A DNA stretch of 64,000 bases from Zerene cesonia. Taxonomy: Eukaryota > Arthropoda > Insecta > Lepidoptera > Pieridae. Made by a program: the position numbers and the translations under genes. Under the pieces are notes generated by a model. It was not told where the DNA came from. It made no database searches and worked only from the letters and a program-made list of their open reading frames with translations. This document shows positions 36,444 to 48,253 of the stretch, piece after piece. Every line of letters begins with the position of its first letter. Within the stretch, counting starts at the first letter, position 1. Location of the stretch: NCBI RefSeq assembly GCF_012273895.1, contig NC_052117.1, positions 1,364,001 through 1,428,000 of the forward strand, written 5' to 3'.

Positions 36444-38184
36444 ATATTTACATCATTATATTGGAGACTAAATTATACAAGTTAGCGTAAGAACAGATGT
36501 GGAGGAGAATCTACGATTTATTTTATGGGAAAGAGAGTATTTGTCTCTATAAGATGAGAGTGCGTTTGAAGCGTTTTGCAATGGAAATTTGTATCTATAG
36601 ACTGATTTTAAATCAGGTCGCTTTGGAGTCCTAAATAGAAAATGGAATAAAATTTTAATAAGTGTTATTGAACTTTTTTGGCAAAAATTTATATTCTTAT
36701 TATTATATTGGCAAAAATTATGAAAAATTATATAGGTGTACAAAAAAACAAAGTCATAATATTTAAAAGCACACGGTGTGTGTGTGTGTGTGTGTGCGTA
36801 AGATGTCATTATTTTTTGTGAAATAAAAACTGTTGAGCTCATAAGTATGCTAGATCTTTATTTAATTAGGTCTATTACTGAAATATCATTAATTAGACTC
36901 TACTATTAGCGCTATACTCTAGACTACATCTATACTCATATTATAAAGAGATTGTTTGTTCGTTTGAACGCACTAATCTCAAGAACTACTGGTCCGATTT
37001 GAAAAATTCTTTCAGTTTTAGATCGCCTGTTTATTGAGGAAGAGCGAAGCCGGGGCGGAGCACTAGTAATATATATGGGATAAGTTCGTGGACTTATTTG
37101 TCAAAGGGCGCAATTATTAAACAAAAAAATTGTAGAAGACAAATTGCTACCAAATTTAACCCTTTATTATTATGCCTTTCAATTTATGATAGGTACCTAT
37201 TATAAAAGCTTATATACTTATAATCTCGCTTAACAAGGCTGTGTTTAATATATTTTGTAAAAATAATTTATAAATAAATTTATATTGCTATTTAAGTTAC
37301 TTTTACTTACTTCATAATTTCTAAGACTTTAAAATAATAGGTGTTTATATAATATAATTTATCTCATTTGATTAATTGAAAGAAATAAATGGGTTTCTAA
37401 TTATTTTGTTTTTAATTTTATTATACTTTTCAGTACTCACAGATGTCTAACTTCTATTTAATAAATACATTAAATAGATTTGAGAAACTCACTTAAAAAT
37501 TTTATACATTCTATTAACGATTGTTATCGACCTATAACTTTCAAATTTTATGCCGTCTCAAACATTCTTTTCAATTAGTTTTTGTGAGTTTGTTCAAGTA
37601 ACAAACTCACAAAAAACCGTATAAGGTATTATATATATAAATTTCAAGAAAATACTACAAACATACGTTTAAAAATCTAAATATTAACAGTAGTCTATTA
37701 TTGAATCCATATTATATGTACTGAATAGTTATTTGTTCTTCAACGACAATAATTAGAAATAATTCTTTAAAACGTTGGTACCAAATAAATTTTAGATTTT
37801 GACGATTAAAATGTACTTGAAAGTCATTATCAATGCATTCAATATAGACTATAAGTGTTATATCGCATGAGGATAATAAAAAGGAAGACACAATCCCACC
37901 TTTGGGAATAAAAAATCATGACTAACATTCACAGTATAAGCAGCCCACAATAGAATTTCCGCATGTCTTAAACGATAAACAAGATAATTGCAAAAGTGTT
38001 GAGCACATGACAATTGGCATGATTAGTTTTGGAACGGAGTTCGTGCTTCGAATACTTAAATATCCATCTTGGCATGATACCGTTATTGATGCGAAACATC
38101 TGTTTTATCTGTGCTTCGTTTATGTTCCATTTTTAAACCTGACATTACGGGCCTATAGCATACAGTTTGGGTAAATTAAAAAAA
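36444..38184. other. Spacer between copies P2 and P3
   Basis: Holds a GT microsatellite (36775-36798) and a minus-strand CCCCGGCTTCG repeat copy (36941-37074, with CGAAGCCGGGGCGGAGCACT). The rest is AT-rich sequence, including a hairpin at 37579-37615. No coding exon seen. Confidence 0.5.
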
Positions 38185-41100
38185 ATGCGGATAGAAATTC
38201 CGGAGTGCAGGAGGTGTTTATTTTGCATGCCTTTGCGTTATGGTGTACTCACTTTTGGATATATTAGCCTGGTAAGTTAAGTTAGATCATGAATTTTTAT
38301 ATCATCGATGCTATGACATGGGGACCTTAGGATGAAAACAATATTTTTTCAAAGTAATAAGATGCAAATGAGGTAGTTCGTCTGATGGTAAGCAATCACC
38401 AGCGCCTGTGAGTTCATGGGGTAAAGGATAAGGAAAGGATTGACAATTCGAATAAAGGAATGGTTTGGGAAGGTTGAGGAAAAGATCGAAGGAAAAGAAG
38501 GAAGGCTTAACATCAGTGCCAAGCCTAGTGTGATAGATTATATTATTCATTAGTAATTTGCATTTAATGGCAAATGTTATAAAATATGGAATAATAGTGA
38601 GCACCAAAATGTCGTACTGAAGTTATATTTCTGTATGTGGTAGTCGAGCACGCTTCGGCACGAATCGGGTCAGCTCGCACCGGGGAAGTACCACACCCCC
38701 ACAGAAGACCGACGTGAAATAGCATTCTGCTGTGTTTCGTTCGGTGAGTGGGGGAGCCGGAGGCCCATATCCTTTTCCTTCCCCTTCCCAGTCCTTTCCT
38801 TTATTCCTCTCGCCAATCCTTTCTTAATCCCTTCCCAATTTAAAGTCGACAATGCATTTGTAGAGGCGTAAGGTCTGTAATCGACTTTGCGCCTCTACAA
38901 ATGTTCATGGGCGGTGGTAGCGCTTAACATCAGGCGTCCCATCAGCTCCATTGCCGACTGTGACATTAAAAAAAAAATATATATTTATATTAAAGTTTTC
39001 ACGTAGTTATGTGGATGAACATTCACCAACTCAGTGGCTATTTCAAAATATTTGAACTCATATGATATGATTTTGTTTTTTTTTAATGAATTCTTAGTAG
39101 GCGTTGATTTTAATTTTCTTTATTCCAGATATTTTCATTGCTATGTATAGCTCTGGAGATATTTCTAGGTATTGATGATTTAGCCGGTGTTACCAGAATA
39201 ACATATCGTGGAAATGAATTCCTAACCCGATCTTGGTTGGCCATATTTCTTTACTTGGTGGATATTGCCTTCGTCATAGTGCTGTTGTTTGGGGCGCATA
39301 TGGTTTGTTTTTATTTCTTTTTTTATAAAAGGCATATCTCGAAATTCGAAATTTGAAAGTGTATGCTTACAAAATTATTTTATACAATTGAATTTTCTGT
39401 ACAATTAGTAATGATGATGAATTCATATTTTTTGCATTCATTGCAGAAATTGCAAATTAATTTTAATAAACAAACGGTACTTTATACATTCTATGTTATG
39501 GGATTAAAAATAATACATAAATCAGTCTTATATAGTATTAATATTAATGTTTTCGTTACAAAACCGTAAACATATGTTTACTTTGCATTGTATAACTTGA
39601 TTTACATATTACTTGATTTCAAAAAAAGTAGATGTTTATCTTCTTTTTTTGACCGGGGGACCGATTTTGACGATTCTTTTTTATTTGAAAGCTTGATTGG
39701 TGCCTCCCGTGTGGTCTCATTTTAATTTGGTATAAATCTTACAATTTGAAAGCGCTTTAATTTTTTTGTGATAAGTAATTATAAAAACAGGAATCAACCC
39801 AAAATCCACGCAATAACGTCATTCGTCAGTTCTCCGAACTAACTGCGTCAGCAAAAAAATTTGTTGTTTCTATTACGTCTGCATTACATTTTAACAATTG
39901 AAGAATATAAATGGAATATTTATAGACACTATAAGCGCAGATCAATAAATAAGTGATAAAAAAAAATAAATTAAACATAGGAATAGTTTATCGTATGCTT
40001 GACTCCTTTACACGAGATTTCGACACGATTTAAATGAACCGATTGAATTTAACCGATGTCAATAAAATAATTTGATGAGATCTTATTATCTTGATTAGGA
40101 TCGCCAAGATTAAATTAGCCCTTATGTATACTTAGTATAAGAGCAAATATTAACGACTTTCAGAAGCGAGTACGTCTGCTAATAATATATTATTATTATG
40201 GAATCACAACCACGCTGGCTTCCTTTCTGATGATAACAATAGCTGATATATCTAGGGACTCAGTATATATGATTATTGATGTGTGCTTTGTTTTCCTTGC
40301 GCTTGGTAAGTATTTTATTATTTAGTATTTTCTTGTGTTTGATTTTACGCGAGTATTATACATTTAGAAATTTAAAAACGACACGTCTCCCCTTGACCAC
40401 GCTCGCTGTAATAATATAATGAATAAATCGCGTTTAAAATCCGTTAAAAAGTTTTTAATTTCTAAATTTTATTATTATTTATTTGACACAGAACAGTATT
40501 ACTCGGTATCAAGGTCTCGCTAAGTCGCTCTATAATATTTTCGTCTGGAATCTGCTGACATCTCATGCGAGCCTTTTTGTTTCGTTTTATATAATTTCTA
40601 TATTTATGCTTTTCGTGATATTGTGCACAATAATAGTTTCCGAACGGACAGCTTTCACATAGTGTGAAGTCCCGTGTCCCCTAGTGGGGTATGGGGCAGA
40701 TGATATACATCTGTTTCACTGATCGATTTTCTTTAGGGACAAGTAGGTGATCAGCCTTCTGTGTCCTGCCAGACCGAGACATTTTTTTTTTTGTGCGTCC
40801 CCACCGGGAATTTTTTGGTTCTACGCTCACGCGTTAACCACTGTACCAAGGAGGCGGTCAAAGCTTTCACATGCCAATTGTTAATTATATCCGTCCTGAA
40901 ATATTTGGTGGCGGAATTGTTAGTTTAATGTATAGTATTATGTTACGTGTGGTTTAATGTATTTTTAGTTCAATCTGAAAACGAAACCAAGTAGTCTTAA
41001 AAACTGTAAGTTTTTATGAATGGCTTTATGCGGTGATTATATTTGACATTAATTTTCAATCGACTTCAAAAGATATATTTGACTAGGCGCAAAAAAATGT

Positions 41101-41441
41101 TCTCAATTCGACTGTGTGTTTCTTGGGTTTGTAACCAAAGAACCTTTGACTGGGTGAACCAATTCAGATGATCCTTTTGTTAATACCTTATGTGATCCTA
41201 TCTAAATTTGGTCTAGTTCAGGCCATTTAAAGGCAGTTTTGTTTTTTTAAGACTTTCAATTTAAATAAAATCTGATTATTCTAGTCGTCCTTACTATGTT
41301 ACAGTTATCCATATCTACATGCTGTTCATGGTGCGGAGTTTGATAAAAAAGCTACGACAAGCCAGCGGTTTGAGCTACGTGAACCACGTGTCAGAGGTTT
41401 TAGTGGAATCACCTGAGGAGCAATGCAGGAATCCCCTATAG
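38185..41441 (+). CDS. Four-helix membrane protein, cluster copy P3
   Basis: Exons 38185-38271, 39129-39302, 40164-40305 and 41305-41441, phases 0, 0, 1; 179 residues. The N-terminus is MRIEIPECRRCLFCMPLRYG, and the first exon is 87 nt as in P1, P2 and P6. Exon 2 ends LLFGAHM with a GTTTGT donor, weaker than the others. Exon 3 has KRVRLLIIYYYYGITTTLAS. The last helix ends FMVRSLIKK, then a tail with SYVNHVSE. Introns contain GGTGGTTCGCC-type repeats (38367-38470, 38640-38960), the common TGACGATTC repeat, a degenerate foldback MITE (40360-40470) and a SINE (40678-40865). The nearest AATAAA is far (42179-42184), beyond a repeat insertion. Function unknown. Confidence 0.85.
38640..38960 (-). 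repeat. GGTGGTTCGCC-type repeat, long copy with hairpin
   Basis: Includes GGTAGTCGAGCACGCTTCGG and GAGTGGGGGAGCCGGAGG. CATTTGTAGAGGCG and CGCCTCTACAAATG form a 14-bp stem at about 38852-38899. It is closely similar to 57895-58135. Confidence 0.75.
40360..40470. mobile_element. Foldback MITE, copy with a deleted left arm
   Basis: CTTGACCACGCTCGCTGTAA then AATAATATAATGAATAAATC to TTTTTAATTTCTAAAT matches the right half of the complete copy at 46860-47092. Its left arm is mostly lost. Confidence 0.7.
40678..40865 (-). repeat. tRNA-derived SINE
   Basis: TGTCCCCTAGTGGGGTATGG, then TCTGTGTCCTGCCAGACCGA and GGTTCTACGCTCACGCGTTA to CCAAGGAGGCGG. It is in the last intron of copy P3. Confidence 0.65.
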
Positions 41442-43398
41442 TTTAATTGAGTGAAACGTCATATTGACAAGAAATAAGAGAAAAAAAAATCACAATTCGT
41501 TCCATGGGACAATCTTGTGAGAATTTGGTAGAATGGTAATATGGTGGAAAATGCTGAGAATATAGTTGTCGTGTATTGTAAGGTCACACTAACCTGACAG
41601 AGGAGACGAAGTATTATATTGTTGGTTACCTATTCCCTAGTTCCCTTCAAGGATTAAGAATGTATCTTATTGTTAAGTATGATAATTTAAAATCGTTATA
41701 ATATTGTATTATGTTATCTGTTTTGTATGTCATAGTCGACAATGGAGCTGGTGGGTCGTCTGATGGTAAGCGCTACCACCGCCCATGATCATTTGGAGAG
41801 GTGTAAGCTCGAATGCAGACCTTACGCCTCTTCAAAATCTTACGCCTATTCAAAGCCTCTTCAATCTGTGATCGTATTAAAAGAAGTTCGGGTAGTGAAG
41901 AGTCGCCTCCACTCTGGGAAGATGACTTCGGCTTGCTAAAGTAAAAAGTAAATAAGTATCCACAAGGGATTTCATATTTTCCCAAACACCCAACTCAACC
42001 TGTTGGTAGTTTTGAGAAAAAATTATGGAATTTGATTCGAAGTTATATTAAAAATTACTTTATTCATATGATTCTACATTATACAGGAAGTGTATTTATA
42101 CTCTTGTAATTTTTAAGCGTAATTGCATTTAGAAATTTACTTGTAATATTTTTCTGTATACGTGTAAATATGTAATATAATAAACATAATAATCATCTTT
42201 GTTTGTCTTTTATTAACATTATTCCCTGGGACTTATTATGACAATTTTATTACATTATCGGTTTTTATTTATGGAGTTGATGAATCGGATAGCAGAGCAA
42301 GTGTTTATTGGACTATCAGGCAATGGGCTCGTTGAGAATGGACTATCTGTTTACCCCTTATTTGCTGGCAATTGGTACAATAGGATGTGGTTGGTAATTT
42401 TTTTTTCAATTTGTTTTGTATATTTTGTCATTTTGATATAATCAAGGTGATCTTAAATTTAGCCTAAAACTTTATCAAGTAAAGTTTATCAACAAAGTAA
42501 ACACACAATGCTTAATCTAAAATATACTAGCTGCGCCCCGCGGTTTCACTCGCTTAAATTTGTATTCCGTAGGAATATCGGGATAAAAAATGTCTTAAAT
42601 TTGTTTATTGACAAAGGCCTCTTCCAACTCCCGCCTGCGTACTCCGAAACCCTCGAAGAGTAAGGACTTAGGGTCTGGCGAATGTCATCAGATCATCTCA
42701 TCTTTGGGTGTTATTTCTGGCCAAAAAGTAACTTTCTTAATCTATTTGTAAATATGCGACACATGGTCTGATGTCTGTGATATGTAATATACATAAATAG
42801 TATAGGTTGTTGTTTTCATGGATGAAAATTGAAAAGTAATATATTATTATAATATAGATAAATACTTTACCTATTGGTGCAAACGATAAACTTTCACAAA
42901 ATTATTCCAATTACGTTAGATAACGAAAAAATAAACGATCATGACCCTGCGATCTTGGTTCCATTTAAAACAGGCGTATTCTAAGTTTTTTTAAATTAAA
43001 GTTATAACAAAACATGTTATTAAAATAGTATTATGTGTATATATAGAACCAATCATGTTAATTTTTCTTTACTAATATTACAAAGATATATATAATACAT
43101 ACTTCTAGTAGATTTTTATAGAAGGGTCCCATGATAGTCAGTTTCATAATATGGAAAGCTCTCACAAGAAAATATATAGTGTTTACATTTTTATGATAAA
43201 TATAGTTGTATCAGAGGATAACTTATCCTGTGTTCTCTGAGCATAAAGTTAACGTCCCCTTTAAACAAGGTCCGATAACGATATCGCTGCAATGTCGTTA
43301 CGATATCGTCCGATTATTGTTTAAGACCAAGAGGTCAAGCAAAATCAGTTCATAATTATTTTTTGGAGCATCTACTTGTGAGTGTAGTGGGTTAAACA
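41442..43398. other. Spacer between P3 and P4
   Basis: Contains a GGTGGTTCGCC-type repeat (41740-41840), a possible decayed exon of the gene family (42250-42441, listed separately), a truncated CTAGCTGCGCCCC element (42526-42600) and the P4 promoter. TCAGT at 43345-43349 is a possible initiator 50 bases before the P4 start codon. Confidence 0.5.
42250..42441 (+). pseudogene. Possible orphan exon 2 of the four-helix family
   Basis: An open frame reads through FAGNWYNRMWLVIFFSICFV then YFVILI and a stop. This resembles the end of exon 2 in copy P3 (GNEFLTRSWLAIFLYLVDIA), with a polar loop before a hydrophobic helix. The conserved G-x-H-K end is missing and there is no donor at the right place. 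No matching exon 1, 3 or 4 is seen nearby, so it would be a relic of a further copy between P3 and P4. Similarity is by eye only. Confidence 0.3.
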
Positions 43399-46300
43399 AT
43401 GTATTTAACGAAATGTTGTTTCTGTGTGCCATTAAGGAAAGGACTTTTGGCATTTTCGTATTTAAAAATTGTACGTGTTTCCATTTTTATTTTAATTATA
43501 TAAGAGTAATTTCAATTTTTTTTTTTTTTGTAATTTTAGTAGCAAAAAACAACGACTGCATAGTTTGATATTAAACATTTTTAAATCGATTGACATTTTT
43601 CGGACTCTAAAAAGCAATTATTCTCTTCGAAGATTTAAAATGATTTCAATAGCATAATGAAGTCAATTATTTATGTTTGCTTGTCATACCTTCTGTAACG
43701 TAAGGTATTTTTTTTGTGAGAACCAAAAACGGAGCTGGTGGTTCGCCTGATGGTAAGCAATCAACACCGCCCATGAAAATTCGCCTCTGCAAGGTGTTAC
43801 TCGCTTTTAGTGGGTAAGGACAGAAGACGGGAGGAATAAAGAAATAGACTGGGAAGGGTAAGGAAAAGGATACAGGCCTCCGGCCTACAGTAGTGGCCGT
43901 AGGCCGTAGTGAACTAGGTGTACGTTGTTTGATTCCCTATCATTACATGAGTACCTATTTCTATTTAGTCTGCTGCCTTCATTCAATAGATGTTGTTCTT
44001 ACCAATCTTTTACAATGGTTAAATCACATTATAGTTGGAATGCCTTAAAAAGATTGTTCAATAAAAATTTCTATAAAAAGCTTTTTAAATCTAGATAATC
44101 ACCATTTTTCCTACAATTATACTTCTTTTTGAATCAAACAGAATTTGATAATTGGGACACAACAAATACTTCAAAGTAGTAAATGCGGGTATTTAGATAT
44201 TTGTCTAGTAACTTAATCAGTCGACAGTGTACCGTTGGTCCGGGTGCACGTCTTGATGTATTAAATTTTGTTATAGGTGGCGTTTATCGGCTACTGTACC
44301 TATTGGATGGTGACGGACATATCTCCATCAAATATTGATGAACATACAGCGCACACTAATTTAGTTTTATTCATCATAGGAGTAGTGTCACAAGTTGTGG
44401 AAATAATTTTCGTCATTTTGCTCATAGTTGGGATTCATAAGGTTAGTATTACGTATATAAAAAGTACCCTTATATTGACATCTTTACTTTGCTTTATTTT
44501 AGTATAAGATTATTATTTTTTTTATCTTAGAGTAATCGACATTTGGAAAGTAGGACCTCTGTAAGTGCTCACTCACTCGCCTCCTGTCTCTCTATTATTT
44601 ATATATCAATTGGGCCCTTCACCCAATTCGTACCGAAACCTTATTCGCGCGTTTCGAACCTGTTGCTCAAAGACAAATATCAACATTATCAGCGATCTGA
44701 CAAGTTCGATTGTTTATCACATGTCTTTCATTCAATGGAATAAGTGTACAAGTAAAATTACTGTCTCCTTTCAGCAAAGAATCGCGATAGTCCGTATCAC
44801 GTATGTCTATAATGTACTGATGCTGGGAGTTGAAATTCTGGTGGCCGTGGTGTACATTCCCTTACAATCATATCGGCTATACGTGTATGATCAAGACAAC
44901 GTATGGTTCTCGCTCATCGCCTTGATGTCTTTAGCTCTTCTCTTTATACGTGAGTAGATAATCGTAGAATACGGAAGGTAAATATAGTAAGTAGGATAAG
45001 AAATACCCACTTATCCCCAGTGGCGTAGCTAGGGGAACAAGGGCCCTGGTGCATAGGGAAAGAATCGGGCCCTCCTCCCCTCTTTCCGCCTTCCTCCCCT
45101 CTTTCAAAGCTGAGGTACGAGGGCCCCCTGAGCTCCGGGGTTCTGGTGCACTGCACCACCTGGCCCTATGATAGCTACGCCACTGCTTATCCCTTATTCC
45201 CTTCGACAAAAATATAACTCTGTATGTCTGTCTTCACGCCTGAGCTACTGAACCGAATTGGATGTAATTTGGCTCAGAAATAGTTTGAGAAGAAACGTAC
45301 GATAGATTTTATCCCGAAAATGCCGCTGTCTCTTTTAATATTAGTGAGGTTTCTGTTATAGGTACTGAAAGGCTGTATGATTATAAATAAATAAATAGCA
45401 AATTTATTTTTTGGCTATAATTAACAGTGACGCAAATAGATACGCTCAAGACAGACGCAAATATAATACAGTGCATTCCTAATCGTAATGTGGTTAATTT
45501 GGAATCAAACACCAATTTAAGCGACATGACTGTTTGAACTTTGACCCATTGATACACTTAATATATTTAAATCTTATTTAGCTAAATTTAGGTTAAAATA
45601 TAGACTATCTATACGTATCGATCTAGGCAAGATCAAAATAAATCTAGAGCACCTATGTTCTGAATGGTTAATAAATTACATTTAAAACGTATCTATTATA
45701 GTTATAGTCCATAGACACTCTTCTGCCGACATGTGTAGTTTATTCTAGATTTTTCCAAATCATTTGGGCAAACCCCTTAAAAAATCCAATTTCGGCCTTG
45801 GACTAGAACGTTTTTAATCATACCTAAAGGTTCCTGACTTTACAAATTACATTAAAATGGTGAAAAACAACTAATCTATGTAGAGCTATGCCTAGATGAT
45901 CCTAGAAGCGTCTAAGATACCGTTTATACACCAATCTGTGCTATATTTCTTAAATATTTTAATAGAGAAATCGTCCCTACAAGCAATTTGAATCATAAAA
46001 TCATACTATTTCACAATCTTGGTATTCCATATACATATTGTATGATAATGCTTTTATTGGTAACTAGCTGCACCCCGCGGTTTCACCCGCGTAAGTTCGT
46101 ATCCCATAGAAATATCGGGATAAAAAGTTGCCTATATGTTATTCCAATTGTCCAGCTGTCTACGTACAAAATTTCATTGCAATCGGTTCAGTAGCATTTG
46201 CGTGAAAGAGCAACAAAAACATACATTTCCTTACAAACTTTCTCATTTATAATATTAGTAGGAAGAAAGATGATTTAAAATTCTATTCTCTTTTGTTTTC

Positions 46301-46421
46301 AGTGATGCAGCTTTACACCGTGGTGCTAGTAAGGAGCCAGATATGTAGTATGCGAAAACAGTGCGTATCTGATCCAAAACGCTCAGAATATTGTAATACA
46401 AAACCTTACGTGGTTTATTAG
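43399..46421 (+). CDS. Four-helix membrane protein, cluster copy P4
   Basis: Exons 43399-43470, 44277-44441, 44775-44949 and 46303-46421, phases 0, 0, 1; 176 residues. The N-terminus is MYLTKCCFCVPLRKGLLAFS, shorter before the motif than P1-P3. Exon 2 ends LLIVGIHK. Exon 3 has VYIPLQSYRLYVYDQDNVWF, and VFYIPLQ-like wording recurs in copy P5, so P4 and P5 are close relatives. The last helix ends VVLVRSQICSMRKQ with a short Cys-containing tail. Helices lie at about 13-36, 60-77, 90-106 and 118-146. Intron 3 holds a hAT-type MITE with target duplication and a CTAGCTG element. AATAAA is at 46549-46554. Function unknown. Confidence 0.85.
43731..43920 (+). repeat. GGTGGTTCGCC-type repeat
   Basis: GAGCTGGTGGTTCGCCTGAT, GGTAAGCAATCAACACCGCC and AAGGAAAAGGATACAGGCCT, in intron 1 of copy P4. 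Confidence 0.7.
45018..45185. mobile_element. hAT-type MITE, 168 bp, with 8-bp target duplication
   Basis: Terminal inverted repeats CAGTGGCGTAGCTA and TAGCTACGCCACTG (14 bp, perfect) bound a GC-rich body. CTTATCCC is found directly on both sides (45010-45017 and 45186-45193), a perfect 8-bp target-site duplication as made by hAT transposases. The element has no coding capacity. It sits in intron 3 of copy P4. Confidence 0.92.
46062..46263 (+). repeat. CTAGCTGCACCCC-type element, full length
   Basis: CTAGCTGCACCCCGCGGTTT to TTATAATATTAGTAGGA. The sequence just after it (AGAAAGATGATTTAAAATTC) is shared with the copy at 57511-57708. It is in intron 3 of copy P4. Confidence 0.8.
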
Positions 46422-46859
46422 GTTTCGATTACAAGAAGATATTGTGTGTTACGTATTCGGATTAACAAATTTATGCATTTTTTTCATGGCAACCCGAATT
46501 ATTGTACGTCATTTGTCAACTGTAAAGAAGGATGGTAAGAGATTACTTAATAAAGTGTATTTTTAATGACATAGATAATATTATAAAACGTTGACATATA
46601 TTTTCTGCTTAATTACATTATAATATGTTGGGTTTCCTTTATCATTACCCATTAATAACATTTATGTATATTAAAACGACAAGAAGCATTTATTAGAACG
46701 TAACATATTTATTTATAACATTGGAATGTTTAATACTAAGACTAAATGTAAATGTTTTTTATACAACTTTTAATAAATTATTGTCCAGATTTCACATTGT
46801 TTTTTTTTTAATTTGAATCTCGAAATATTCTGCTCTGGGCACCGCAATTTCTTTACCTA

Positions 46860-47092
46860 ATCACCTATTAAAAACTATAAGTTCCATTTAGAAATTAAAA
46901 ACTTTTTAACGGATTTTAAACGCGATTTATTCATTATATTATTAACCCGACCCGCAGTCTCTCTGTGACCACGCTCGCTGTAAAGTGTTCGAAACGTAGA
47001 GTTAATAATATAATGAATAAATCGCGTTTAAAATCTGTTAAAAAGTTTTTAATTTCTAAATGTACAATACTCGTGTAAAATCAAACACAAGA
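46860..47092. mobile_element. Foldback MITE with about 60-bp inverted arms
   Basis: TTTAGAAATTAAAAACTTTT through TTCATTATATTATTAA is repeated in inverted form from TTAATAATATAATGAATAAA to TTTTTAATTTCTAAA. Only one or two mismatches are seen over about 60 bases. The loop has ACCACGCTCGCTGTAAAGTG. An outer segment with TGTGTTTGATTTTAC (reverse) is shared with the copy near 40325-40470. No coding sequence is present. Confidence 0.85.
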
Positions 47093-47234
47093 AAAAACTA
47101 TAAGTCACGTTGATACATGTTCGGCGGGACACAATGAATAGCTGATCTTAATGATAAAAATAGAAACCGGAGGTGGATAGTGGAACTCCTACGGAGAACA
47201 GCAGAGGAACGACATTTCGTAAATGGATTTTAAC

Positions 47235-47360
47235 ACAATAAACTGTATTTTTAGTTTTATAGCATTGAAATGCTTTATAAATGAGAAATTTTGAAAGAAT
47301 AGAAAAAAATCGATCACGAGGCGTGATTCGAACCCGCGTTTTTGCCACAAAAAACTGCTC
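47235..47360 (-). mobile_element. MITE-like element with tRNA-like core, partial
   Basis: ATAGCATTGAAATGCTTTAT, GAGAAATTTTGAAAGAATAG, then GATCACGAGGCGTGATTCGA, the 3' half of the tRNA-like core in reverse. After TTTTTGCC the match to the copy at 24400 fades. Confidence 0.6.
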
Positions 47361-48253
47361 GAAGTTTCACCATGACATGACCTAGGGACCTAAGCCTTTC
47401 AAGCGACGATGTGCATTTAATTAAAACGTGTTTTTGACTAAATCGGTAAAGTAAAATAAAATATAGGCACACAAACCGACTCAACTTTAAGTCGGTGCCA
47501 GCCAAACCAATTTTTTGGAATGCCCGAACCGACTTTAATGAGACTTAAAGTAAATGATAGATACAATTTTTTGAGAAACACATAGTATCGTAAATAATGT
47601 GGATGAAGTCGCGTGGTTGAATTTAAAACAATTGAAATCCGATCGCACTTATAGCTCTAACAAAGATGATAACGCGACCTTACAGGCCATGATTCTGGGT
47701 TTTTATATGATAAAACATAATGAGCGACATGCATTGTTATGTATCATAATATCTTATGACCAGACCAAATAACATATTAGTCTACTAATTTCGGAAATAT
47801 TTGGTTTTATAAGCTTTATTTGTGATCGTGGATCGATTGTGATATGGGAATCGTACCCAGGACTACGGTTTACCATGCAGCAAGAAGGTCAACATAGAAT
47901 GTAGGTTTGGATTGGCATGATAACTTACAAAAAACTACCCTTGTGGAACCGGGGCGAGCATATAGTAACAAATAAATAGTTTCTTTGAGTTCACAGACGC
48001 GACACCTAGTTAATTATCTAGACTGCATTGTTGTGTCTACTTCAATTTTAGTAAAAAGATTTTATTCAACTTTTACTTATTGAGTGACCAAAGAAATGGA
48101 TGAGTAAAAAACAGTTTTCCTTAACAAAACACCTAAATGTCACTTGATACGACTATCATAAGGTTATAAGATTGTGTCAGTATTAATTGCTTTATCCGCA
48201 AATGCTCATGTGACTTTAATCTTATATCAAAATATATTTTAACTAATTCAATT

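Larger units (their letters stand above)
46422..48253. other. Spacer between P4 and P5
   Basis: Contains the complete foldback MITE (46860-47092), a tRNA-core MITE copy (47235-47360), and otherwise AT-rich sequence. TCAGT at 48177-48181 lies 73 bases before the P5 start codon. Confidence 0.5.

Noticed and set aside
44931..45209. Minus-strand open frame rich in Arg, Gly and Glu
   Set aside because: It coincides with the GC-rich hAT MITE and is not coding.
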